DNA from: Pseudomonadota bacterium
Lineage (GTDB): Bacteria; Pseudomonadota; Gammaproteobacteria; Steroidobacterales; Steroidobacteraceae
Direction of reading: 5' to 3'
NCBI GenBank assembly: GCA_021808035.1
Contig: JAKBCG010000077.1
Span: 1 to 9,310 of the forward strand
DNA length: 9,310 nucleotides
The position numbers were made by a program, and so were the translations under genes. Within the stretch, counting starts at the first letter, position 1. Each line of letters opens with the position of its first letter. Below the pieces are notes generated by a model that was not told where the DNA came from, ran no database searches, and was given only the letters and a program-made list of their open reading frames with translations. Positions 1 through 6,429 of this stretch are shown here, piece by piece.

Positions 1-147
1 CGGATCTTCGGCGATGTCGGCTTCGCGTTCCGGATGACCTTCCTGAACAAGTGCGACGAGCCGGAGCGGGCGACGGTCGCGGAATTCTTCCAGCGCGCGT
101 TCGACGACGAGCTCCCGGAGAGCGCCGCGCGGATCCCGGCGGTCTGA
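1..147 (+). CDS. cobS: Cobaltochelatase subunit CobS, C-terminal end (5' truncated by window edge)
   Basis: Frame 1 is open from the first base to the TGA at 145-147 and gives the last 48 residues of a protein. It contains the stretch AFRMTFLNKCDEPER followed by VAEFFQRAFDDELPES, which I recognise as the conserved C-terminus of CobS, the MoxR-like AAA+ ATPase of the aerobic cobalt chelatase. CobS forms a ring with CobT and drives cobalt insertion by CobN. The Walker A and B motifs and all of the ATPase core lie left of the window, so only the tail can be judged. Support comes from the next gene, cobT, which starts 15 bp downstream in the same reading frame, the usual cobS-cobT order. A short match, but a distinctive one. 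Confidence 0.88.
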   Translation, partial: RIFGDVGFAFRMTFLNKCDEPERATVAEFFQRAFDDELPESAARIPAV

Positions 148-162
148 CGCCGCGAACCGTCC

Positions 163-1971
163 GTGCCCGAGCGCCGATCCCCGGTCGATCGATTCACGCG
201 CGCGCTCGCGCAGACGACGCGTGCGCTCGCGCAGGCAACGCGCGTCGAGATCGCATTCGGTCCGCCCGCGCGCGTGACGGACCGCGCCACACCGCGGATT
301 GCGATGCCCGCGGCACCGCTCGATGCGGCGGCCGCGGCGCGGTTGCGCGGGCACGCCGACCGGCTCGCGCTGCGGCTTGCGCACCATGATCCGGCGCTGC
401 ACGCCCTGGCTCGGCCGACCGATCCGCGCGCCGGTGCGCTCTACGACGCGATCGAGGACGTGCGGTGCGAGGCCCTCGGCGCCCGCGGGCTGCCCGGCGT
501 CGCCCGCAACCTCGCGGCCGCGCTCGCCGAGGATCTCGCGGAGGAACTCGCGCGCGCCACGCCGGGCGCGCCGGCGAACGATCGCTTGACCGAGCTCGCC
601 CGGGCACTGCCGCTGCGGCTGCGCGAGCGTCTCAGCGGGACGGCCCTGCCACCGATTGCCACCGCGCTGCTCACGGGCACGCGTGACGAACTGGATCGTC
701 GGTCCGGCGCGACGATCGAGCGGCTGCGGCCGCTCGTCGCGGACCAGGCGGCGTTCGCGCGCGGGGCCCGTGATCTCCTCGGCGACCTCGGACTCGAGTG
801 CGACGCCGCCCTGTCCACCGGCCGGCGACCCATGCGCACGGGACTGCGGCTCTCAATCCCGCGCGCGCCGCCGACCGACGCGCCCGCGCTCGCCAGAGCG
901 ATCACTCCGGCAACGGAGGACGCGCCCGCCGCGGGTCTCGATCCATTCGCGCCCGCCGGCCCGGCGCGCCGGGCGGCGGGCACCGAGCGGCGGCCGCGGG
1001 CAGATCCTCGGCGCCGTGCGCCTCGCGCGCCGGCGTCCGACTACCGGGTGTTCACCCGCGCACACGACGAGATCCTGCTTCCGGAGCGTGACGCCGACCC
1101 GACCGAACTCGATCGGCTCGGCGCCGCATTGCGGGCCCGCGCGCGTCCGTTCGAGGCCGAACTCGCGCGGCTTGCGCATCGCCTCGAGCGCCGAGTGCTC
1201 GCGCCGCAACGCCGGCACTGGCGCTTCGACCAGGACGACGGCGTGCTCGACACGCAACGCCTCTCCCGCGTGATCGCCGACCCGTCCGGCCGAACGGTCT
1301 ACAAGGTGGCGGTCGACGCCGACTTCAAGGACACGATCGTGACGCTGCTGGTCGACAACTCCGGATCCCTGCGCGGCACGTCGATCGTGATCGCCGCCCT
1401 GTGCACGGACTTCCTCGCCCGCGCGCTCGAGCGCTGCGGCGTGAAGGTCGAGATCCTCGGTTTCACCACCCGGGAGTGGAACGGCGGCCGGTCGCGCGAG
1501 GCGTGGTTGCGCGCCGGCAGCCCGCGACGGCCGGGGCGCTTGAGCGACCTGCGTCACGTGATCTACAAGCCGGCGGACGCGCCGGCGCGCCGCGCACGCC
1601 GTAACCTTGGGTGGATGCTGCACCCCGGCCTGCTGAAGGAGAACGTCGACGGCGAGGCGCTGTGCTGGGCGCACGAGCGGCTGCTCGCGCGACCGGAGCG
1701 GCGCCGGATCCTGCTGGTGATCAGCGACGGCATTCCGCTCGACGAGTCGACCCTGTCGGAGAACGGTTCCGGTTTCCTCGAACGACACCTGCGCGAGGTG
1801 ATCGCCTGGATCGAGCACTCGTCGCCGGTCGAACTGATCGCGATCGGCGTCGGCCACGACGTCGGGCACTTCTACGCGCAGGCGACGACGGTACAGCGGA
1901 TCGAAGCGCTCGGGACCGTGCTGTTCGACCGGGTCGCGGCGCTGTTCACCGCGCGTCCGGGCCGCCGCTGA
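163..1971 (+). CDS. cobT: Cobaltochelatase subunit CobT (VWA/MIDAS domain)
   Basis: A 602-residue protein. CobT partners CobS in the CobNST complex, which inserts cobalt into hydrogenobyrinate a,c-diamide in the cytoplasm. The N-terminal half (about 9-225) is the CobT-specific helical region, opening with FTRALAQTTRALAQATR. The C-terminal part (about 385-595) is a von Willebrand A domain with the metal-binding motif DNSGS at 398-402, then GVKVEILGFTTREW, LLKENVDGEAL, and ISDG at 520-523. The GTG at 163 is the first possible start after the cobS stop and gives the family's usual N-terminus; its Shine-Dalgarno match is weak. Length is slightly below the roughly 630 residues of Pseudomonas denitrificans CobT. 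The oddity is the linker (about 235-295): where CobT normally has a strongly acidic hinge, this one is rich in Ala, Pro and Arg. The 3' end overlaps the convergent oxidoreductase gene by 26 bp. Confidence 0.95.
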   Translation: MPERRSPVDRFTRALAQTTRALAQATRVEIAFGPPARVTDRATPRIAMPAAPLDAAAAARLRGHADRLALRLAHHDPALHALARPTDPRAGALYDAIEDVRCEALGARGLPGVARNLAAALAEDLAEELARATPGAPANDRLTELARALPLRLRERLSGTALPPIATALLTGTRDELDRRSGATIERLRPLVADQAAFARGARDLLGDLGLECDAALSTGRRPMRTGLRLSIPRAPPTDAPALARAITPATEDAPAAGLDPFAPAGPARRAAGTERRPRADPRRRAPRAPASDYRVFTRAHDEILLPERDADPTELDRLGAALRARARPFEAELARLAHRLERRVLAPQRRHWRFDQDDGVLDTQRLSRVIADPSGRTVYKVAVDADFKDTIVTLLVDNSGSLRGTSIVIAALCTDFLARALERCGVKVEILGFTTREWNGGRSREAWLRAGSPRRPGRLSDLRHVIYKPADAPARRARRNLGWMLHPGLLKENVDGEALCWAHERLLARPERRRILLVISDGIPLDESTLSENGSGFLERHLREVIAWIEHSSPVELIAIGVGHDVGHFYAQATTVQRIEALGTVLFDRVAALFTARPGRR

Positions 1972-3439
1972 TCGGGTCCGGGGGATCCGGCCACTCGGGA
2001 GCAAGGAGCCGGCGCTTGCCGTCGGCAGCGCGTTGCGTGCCGGCGCTCGCGAGTTCCAGCCGATCCCACAGCTCGCAGGTGACCTCCCGATGTCGTTGGT
2101 CGAGCGCCTCGCAATAATTCGTGTAACGGCACAGCCGCACCTCGGCACCGCGGCCGGCGCGCACCTTGCGAAACCAGTCGGGATCGGCGAGCGCCTGACG
2201 CGCAAAGCCCACCAGATCCGCCTCGCCGCGCGCCAATACCTGCTCGGCCTGCTCGAAATTGTGAATCCCACCGGCGACGACGACCGGCGTCGCGCAGCCG
2301 GCTGCGCGAATCGCTGCGCGAATCCGCGCGCTCGCACCGCGATTGCGGCCGAACGGCCCGTGGGCGTCCGAATAATAGGACGGCATGCACTCGTATCCGC
2401 TCGGACCGGTGTACGGATACGCCGCCTCGCCGACCTTCGGCACCGCCGCGTCGTCGAACTTGCCGCCGCGGGACAGCGAAATGAAATCCATGCCGGCGCG
2501 CGCGAACTCGGTCGCGAACCCGGCGGCGTCGTCGACCGAGTGGCCCGACGCGATGCACTCCTCGGCGAGCATCCGGCATCCGACCGCGAACTGCGCACCG
2601 ACCGCGCGGCGCACCGCGCGGTAGACCTCGAGCGGCAACCGAAGCCGGCCCGCGCGGCTCCCCCCGTAGCCGTCCGCGCGCGTGTTGGTCGCCGACAGGA
2701 ACGAGGCCATCGTATACGCGTGCGCGAAATGCAGTTCGACGCCGTCGAAGCCGGCCGCCCGGGCGCGAACCGCCGCGTCCGCGAACGCACCGGGCAAAGT
2801 CTGCGGCAGATCGCGGACGTGGGGCAGGTGCACGTCGGTCACGCGCTCCCGGTAGCCGAACGTGAGCGCCTCGTGCTCCCGGGGCGTGAGCACGAGGCGC
2901 AGCGCCTCTTCATCGAGCGCCGCGAGCCGCGCGCGCACGCTCGCGTCGTCGGCGTCCGCCGCATTCAGTCGCTCGCGATGGTGCGCGGTGATCTCGAGGT
3001 GATGCGCCAGATATCGAGCCCGCTCGGGTCGACGTCGGATCGCGAGAAAATCGATCAGTTGGATCAGCACGCGCGTCTCGCCGTCGCTCGCGGCGCGCAC
3101 CGCGCGAACGATCTCGGCGAGTCCCGGGACGAACCGATCATCGCCGATGCGCAGCAGCGGACCGCTCGGCACGTCGCGGACGCCGGTCGCCTCGACCACG
3201 ATCGCGGCGGGACGGCCGGCGGCGAAGCGCCGGTACCAGTCGATCACGTTCGCGCTGGCGAACCCCTCCGCAGTCGCGCGCCACGGCACCATCGCCGGCA
3301 CCCAGGTGCGGCCCGCGAGGCGCAGCGGACCGGCCGCGAACGGTTGGAACAGCCGGGACGCCGCCGCCTCGGCCGCGGTCGGCCAACGCCCCGGCGCCGC
3401 GTCGTGACGGATCCTTGGCGCCGGGCGCCAGAGCGTCAA
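1946..3439 (-). CDS. Old Yellow Enzyme-type NADH:flavin oxidoreductase, divergent, TTG start
   Basis: A 497-residue protein with an FMN TIM barrel of the OYE/2,4-dienoyl-CoA reductase family. The barrel begins near residue 30 (LFQPFAAGPLRLAGR). The family motif GFDGVELHFAHAY (230-242) supplies the His237/His240 pair and Tyr242. VVVAGGI (386-392) and GFARQALADP (411-420) are the usual phosphate-binding strands. Three features are unusual: an insertion of about 65 residues at 135-200; QLID (127-130) where relatives have Q-L-x-H followed by Arg; and an incomplete cysteine cluster (C437, C443, C455) with no C-terminal FAD/NAD domain, so a 4Fe-4S centre is doubtful. The TTG at 3439 is chosen because no other start lies upstream before a stop, GGAG sits 7 nt ahead, and the next candidates fall inside the barrel. 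It is the last gene of the minus-strand operon, 16 bp after the Rid gene. The role is inferred: reduction of a conjugated carbonyl or enoyl intermediate of the aminobenzoate pathway. The substrate is unknown. Confidence 0.85.
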   Translation of the reverse strand: MTLWRPAPRIRHDAAPGRWPTAAEAAASRLFQPFAAGPLRLAGRTWVPAMVPWRATAEGFASANVIDWYRRFAAGRPAAIVVEATGVRDVPSGPLLRIGDDRFVPGLAEIVRAVRAASDGETRVLIQLIDFLAIRRRPERARYLAHHLEITAHHRERLNAADADDASVRARLAALDEEALRLVLTPREHEALTFGYRERVTDVHLPHVRDLPQTLPGAFADAAVRARAAGFDGVELHFAHAYTMASFLSATNTRADGYGGSRAGRLRLPLEVYRAVRRAVGAQFAVGCRMLAEECIASGHSVDDAAGFATEFARAGMDFISLSRGGKFDDAAVPKVGEAAYPYTGPSGYECMPSYYSDAHGPFGRNRGASARIRAAIRAAGCATPVVVAGGIHNFEQAEQVLARGEADLVGFARQALADPDWFRKVRAGRGAEVRLCRYTNYCEALDQRHREVTCELWDRLELASAGTQRAADGKRRLLAPEWPDPPDPISGGPDAR

Positions 3440-3446
3440 ATGGCGG

Positions 3447-3450
3447 CTCC
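3447..3450 (-). promoter_or_regulatory. Ribosome binding site supporting the TTG start of the OYE gene
   Basis: On the minus strand GGAG is followed by a 7-nt spacer (CCGCCAT) and TTG at 3439-3437. The site lies in the 16-bp gap after the Rid gene. It supports the TTG as the real start; no ATG or GTG is available in frame between the upstream stop and the start of the flavin barrel. Confidence 0.6.
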
Positions 3451-3455
3451 GGCGA

Positions 3456-3863
3456 TCACGCTGGATCGTCCGGGATCACCGCGGTCGCTTCGATCTCCAC
3501 CTTCGCGCGCGGCTCGACCAGCGCGACGACCTGCACGAGCGACATCGTCGGATAATGCCGGCCGATCACCTCGCGATACGCCGCCCCGACCGCGGCGAGC
3601 TCGGCGAGGTACTCCTCCCGGTGGGTCACGTACCAGGTGAGCCGGACCAGGTGCCGCGGCGTCGCGCCCGCCTCCGCGAGCACCGCGACCACGTTCGCGA
3701 GCGCCTGTCGCACCTGGTCGGCGAAGCGATCGCTCGCGAACCGGCCGCCGGCATCCCACCCGACCTGGCCGGCGACGAACACCAGTCGCCCGCGCGCGGC
3801 GATGCCGTTCGCATAACCGCGCGGGGAAGGCCAGCCTGCGGGCTGCAGCGTCTGATGGGTCAT
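3456..3863 (-). CDS. Rid-family (YjgF/YER057c/UK114) protein lacking the RidA catalytic arginine
   Basis: A 135-residue protein of typical Rid length, expected to form a soluble trimer with active sites between subunits. Family features are RLVFVAGQVGWDAGG (26-40), the helix around ALANVVAVLAEAG (54-66), LVRLTWYVT (72-80) and KVEIEATAV (121-129). RidA enzymes hydrolyse reactive enamine/imine intermediates using an Arg (Arg105 in E. coli RidA) within P-A-R-S. Here the segment reads YPTMS (104-108), with Met107 in that place, so it resembles the Rid4-7 groups that lack the arginine. The start is ATG at 3863: it is preceded by GAGGA and matches family length. An in-frame TTG at 3890 would add nine residues and is less likely. 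It lies 31 bp after the acyl-CoA dehydrogenase gene. Inference: it handles the amino group or an enamine intermediate of 2-aminobenzoyl-CoA breakdown, as Rid-type 2-aminomuconate deaminases do in other aminoaromatic pathways. Confidence 0.88.
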   Translation of the reverse strand: MTHQTLQPAGWPSPRGYANGIAARGRLVFVAGQVGWDAGGRFASDRFADQVRQALANVVAVLAEAGATPRHLVRLTWYVTHREEYLAELAAVGAAYREVIGRHYPTMSLVQVVALVEPRAKVEIEATAVIPDDPA

Positions 3864-3867
3864 TGCA

Positions 3868-3872
3868 TCCTC
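3868..3872 (-). promoter_or_regulatory. Ribosome binding site selecting the ATG start of the Rid gene
   Basis: GAGGA on the minus strand lies 4 nt ahead of the ATG at 3863-3861. It favours this ATG over the in-frame TTG at 3890, which has no comparable purine-rich site. The spacing is on the short side. Confidence 0.45.
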
Positions 3873-3894
3873 GCTCGGTCCGGGTCCCAATGGA

Positions 3895-5082
3895 TCATTG
3901 GAGCAGCTCGCGCGCGATGATCAATTTCTGCACTTCGCTCGCGCCTTCGTAGATCCGCAGCGCGCGGATCTCCCGATACAAGCGTTCGACGACCTCGCCG
4001 CTGCGCACGCCGAGGCCGCCGTGGAGCTGCAGCGCGCGATCGACGATCCGCTGCGCCTCCTCGGTCGCGACCAGCTTCGCGATCGCCGCCGCGCGCGTGA
4101 CCGGTGCGCCGCGGTCGCGCAGCCAGGCCGCGCGGTAGGTGAGCAACCGCCCCGCGTCGAGCGCGGCCGCCATCTCGGCGAGCGCCGCCTGGGTCAACTG
4201 GAAGTCGCCGAGGAGCCGGCCGAACATCGGCCGCGTCCGCGCGCGCGCGATCCCTTCGTCGAGCGCCCGCTGCGCGAATCCGACCGCGGCGGCCGCGACC
4301 GACGTGCGGAACACGTCGAGCGTGCGCATCGCGATCTTGAACCCCTCGCCCTCCGCGCCGATGCGCCGCGTCGCCGGGATCCGGCACGCTTCGAACCGCA
4401 ATTCGGCGAGCGGGTGCGGCGCGATCACGTCGATCCGCCGCGCGACCCGGAAACCCGGATCCGTCGGTTCGACCACGAACGCGCTGATGCCTTGGGCCGC
4501 GGTCGTGCCGTCGGCACGGCGCTCGCCGGGCGCGGTACGCGCGAACACACAGTAGAAGTCCGCGATGCCGCCGTTCGAGATCCAGGTCTTGGTTCCGTCG
4601 AGGACGTACTCGTCGCCGACCCGCCGCGCCGCACAGCCCATCGCCGCGACGTCCGATCCCGCGTCGGGCTCCGACAGCGCGAACGCGGCGAGCGCCTCGC
4701 CGGCCGCGACGCGCGGCAGATAGCGCGCGCGCAGGGACGCATCCGCCGCGAGCGACAGCGCACCGCTCCCGAGGCCTTGCATCGCGAACGCGAAGTCCGC
4801 GAGCCCGTCGGCCGACGCGAGCGTCTCCCGGACCAGACAGATCGCGCGGGCGTCCCAGTCCGCGAGCGCGCCTCCATCGGCGGCGCGCACGCAATACCGG
4901 GTCAACCCGGCCCGGCCGAGCGCCCGCACCAGTTCCCGGCAACGCTGATCGACCGACGCGCGGTCCTCCGCGTGCGCCGGTCCCGCGAGCGCGTCCGCGG
5001 CGAACGCGCGTGCACGCACGGCGAGCTCGCGATGCTCCGGTCCGAAGAACGGCCAATCGAGCGGATCCTCGCCGGCCGCCAT
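3895..5082 (-). CDS. Acyl-CoA dehydrogenase family protein
   Basis: A 395-residue flavoprotein of normal family length. It should take two hydrogens from the alpha-beta bond of an acyl-CoA, using FAD and passing electrons to ETF. Visible signatures are AFALSEPDAGSD (133-144) and TKTWISNGG (164-172) around the flavin, LQLHGGLG (351-358), and the C-terminal YEGASEVQKLIIAR (378-391), in which Glu379 corresponds to the catalytic base of medium-chain acyl-CoA dehydrogenase. The ATG at 5082 shares one base with the stop of the crotonase gene (TGATG) and has GAGGG 6 nt upstream. The frame is open further upstream to about 5934, but that extension is antisense-like, Arg-rich sequence over the crotonase gene and is not used. 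Its operon place suggests it oxidises a cyclic or ring-opened CoA ester from the aminobenzoate route. The exact substrate cannot be read from the sequence. Confidence 0.93.
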   Translation of the reverse strand: MAAGEDPLDWPFFGPEHRELAVRARAFAADALAGPAHAEDRASVDQRCRELVRALGRAGLTRYCVRAADGGALADWDARAICLVRETLASADGLADFAFAMQGLGSGALSLAADASLRARYLPRVAAGEALAAFALSEPDAGSDVAAMGCAARRVGDEYVLDGTKTWISNGGIADFYCVFARTAPGERRADGTTAAQGISAFVVEPTDPGFRVARRIDVIAPHPLAELRFEACRIPATRRIGAEGEGFKIAMRTLDVFRTSVAAAAVGFAQRALDEGIARARTRPMFGRLLGDFQLTQAALAEMAAALDAGRLLTYRAAWLRDRGAPVTRAAAIAKLVATEEAQRIVDRALQLHGGLGVRSGEVVERLYREIRALRIYEGASEVQKLIIARELLQ

Positions 5083-5906
5083 CAGTCGCCCTCGAAGATC
5101 GGCGTGCGCTTCGCGGCGAACGCTTCGTACGCGCGCCGGAAGTCCTCGGTCTGCATGCAGATCGCCTGTGCCTGCGCCTCCGCCTCGAGCGCCTGATCGA
5201 CGCTCATGTTCCATTCCTGGTGCAGCATCGTCTTGGTCATCGCATGCGCGAACGTCGGGCCTTGCGCGAGTCCGGTCGCGAGCGCCGCCGCCTTCGCGAG
5301 CAGCTGATCCGGCGCGACGATCGAGTGATAGAAGCCCCAGCGCTCCCCTTCGTCGGCACCGAGCGCCCGTCCGGTGTACAGGAGGTCCGCCGCGCGTCCC
5401 TGCCCGACGAGCCGCGGCAGCAAGGTGCACGCGCCCATGTCGCAGCCCGCGAGGCCGACCCGGGTGAACAGGAACGCGGTCCGGGCCGCCGGCGTTGCGA
5501 TCCGAAAATCGCTCGCGAGCGCGATCATCGCGCCGGCGCCGGCGCAGACGCCGTCGATCGCCGCGATCACCGGCTGCGGGCACAGCCGCATCGCCTTCAC
5601 GAGATCGCCGGTCATCCGCGTGAACGCGAGCAGTTCCGGCATGCCCATCCGCGTGAGCGGCCCGATGATCTCGTGCACGTCGCCGCCTGAGCAGAAATTG
5701 CCGCCCGCGCCGCCGACGACGACGGCACGCACCCCGGCTGCGCCGACGAGCGCCCGGAACAGGTCGCGCAGTTCCGCGTACGACTCGAACGTCAGCGGGT
5801 TCTTGCGTTCCGGGCGATTCAGGGTGACGTAGCCGACACGCGCTTCCACCCGCCACAGGAAGTGTCGCGGCGTGTAGGCGCCGACGTCCTCGTGCGTACC
5901 GATCAT
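5082..5906 (-). CDS. Enoyl-CoA hydratase/isomerase (crotonase) family protein
   Basis: A 274-residue crotonase-fold protein. The oxyanion-hole strand NFCSGGDV (70-77) and the core helix VCAGAGAMIALASDFRI (120-136) are clear; the C-terminal helical part includes GRALGADEGERWGFYHSIV. By my alignment with rat enoyl-CoA hydratase, the two catalytic glutamates (144 and 164) fall on Met127 and about Arg149. Asp156, in VGLAGCDMG (150-158), sits close to the position of catalytic Asp204 of the dienoyl-CoA isomerase VGLAADVG motif, with one extra residue. It is therefore probably not an ordinary hydratase: isomerase, hydrolase or C-C cleaving activity are all possible. The ATG at 5906 overlaps the MarR stop by 4 nt (ATGA) and has a G6 run 6 nt upstream. 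A role in ring opening of the pathway's cyclic CoA ester is inferred from the neighbours. Confidence 0.92.
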   Translation of the reverse strand: MIGTHEDVGAYTPRHFLWRVEARVGYVTLNRPERKNPLTFESYAELRDLFRALVGAAGVRAVVVGGAGGNFCSGGDVHEIIGPLTRMGMPELLAFTRMTGDLVKAMRLCPQPVIAAIDGVCAGAGAMIALASDFRIATPAARTAFLFTRVGLAGCDMGACTLLPRLVGQGRAADLLYTGRALGADEGERWGFYHSIVAPDQLLAKAAALATGLAQGPTFAHAMTKTMLHQEWNMSVDQALEAEAQAQAICMQTEDFRRAYEAFAAKRTPIFEGD

Positions 5907-6427
5907 CGTTCACCCCCCTGTTCCTCGAGCCCACGGACGGACTGCTTCAATCTCGCGAGCAGCGCCGCGAGCTCGGCGATCTCGCGGTCGGCGAACGAGG
6001 CGAAGATCTCGACGATCCAGCGCTCGTGCCGCTCGGCCATCGAGCGGAACTGCCGGCGCCCCGAATCGGTCAAGCGCAGAAGCGATGCCCGTCCATCGCG
6101 CGGGTCGGCGATCCGCCGGATCATCCCTTCGCGTTCGAGCGAGTCCGCGATCCCGGTCACGTTGCCGCCGCTCACCATCATCCGCTTCGACAGCTCGCTC
6201 ATCTTGAGCCCGTCCGGCGCTCGATGCAGCTGCGCCATCAGGTCGAAGCGCGGCAGCGTCGTGTCGAACTGATCCTCGAGCTTGCGCCGTACCCGCCTCT
6301 CGATCAGGTTCGTGGTCGCGAGCAGGCGCAGCCACACGCGCAGCGCCGCATGGTCCGACGGGGCGGCGCGCGTCTCGAGGTCGAGGAGCGCGTCGGCCGG
6401 AACCGGGGCCGAGGACCCGCGGGCCAT
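5903..6427 (-). CDS. MarR-family transcriptional regulator
   Basis: A 174-residue protein, a normal size for MarR. An N-terminal dimerisation helix region (about 26-50) leads into a winged helix-turn-helix (about 55-125): LKMSELSKRMMVSGGNVTGI (75-94) holds the HTH, with the recognition helix following MVSGGNV, and IADPRDGRASLLRLT (106-120) is the wing with its usual D-x-R. The C-terminal helices complete the dimer. Such regulators usually repress their own operon and release DNA on binding an aromatic acid or its CoA ester, so an anthraniloyl-CoA-type ligand is a reasonable guess. The gene lies inside the operon, 2 bp after the SDR stop and overlapping the crotonase start by 4 nt, which implies autoregulation. 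The start is ATG at 6427, with GAGGTG 8 nt ahead. The frame is open further upstream, but that sequence is Arg/Gly-rich shadow over the SDR gene. Confidence 0.93.
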   Translation of the reverse strand: MARGSSAPVPADALLDLETRAAPSDHAALRVWLRLLATTNLIERRVRRKLEDQFDTTLPRFDLMAQLHRAPDGLKMSELSKRMMVSGGNVTGIADSLEREGMIRRIADPRDGRASLLRLTDSGRRQFRSMAERHERWIVEIFASFADREIAELAALLARLKQSVRGLEEQGGER

Positions 6428-6429
6428 CC

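Noticed and set aside
145..165. cobS and cobT lie in the same frame, separated by one TGA and five codons, suggesting possible readthrough fusion.
   Set aside because: The TGA is ordinary, cobS and cobT are normally separate subunits, and no readthrough or recoding signal is visible.
202..243. Two 21-bp near-identical tandem units (18/21 bases) at the start of cobT, encoding ALAQTTR and ALAQATR.
   Set aside because: As I recall the family's N-terminus, other CobT proteins have the same length and pattern here, so the units are ancestral helix sequence made similar by codon bias, not a new duplication.
1972..2010. GC-rich inverted segments just after cobT as a possible terminator.
   Set aside because: The stems are short and imperfect, there is no T-run, and the region codes for the OYE C-terminus on the other strand.
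853..2790. Long minus-strand open frame of 645 codons across cobT and the OYE gene.
   Set aside because: It is Arg/Ala-rich with no family motif, lies antisense to cobT and in another frame of the OYE gene, and is expected at this GC content.
2033..3640. Plus-strand open frame of 535 codons opposite the OYE and Rid genes.
   Set aside because: Low-complexity Arg/Ala/Gly composition, no motif, and both minus-strand genes beneath it have clear family signatures.
3864..3890. Nine-residue N-terminal extension of the Rid protein from an in-frame TTG.
   Set aside because: The ATG at 3863 has a better ribosome site and gives the usual Rid length.
3898..5196. Plus-strand open frame of 432 codons opposite the acyl-CoA dehydrogenase gene.
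   Set aside because: Exact antisense shadow of a well-conserved gene, with no recognisable domain of its own.
5083..5934. Upstream extension of the acyl-CoA dehydrogenase frame by about 284 codons.
   Set aside because: The added protein is an out-of-frame reading of the crotonase gene; the real start is the ATG at 5082.
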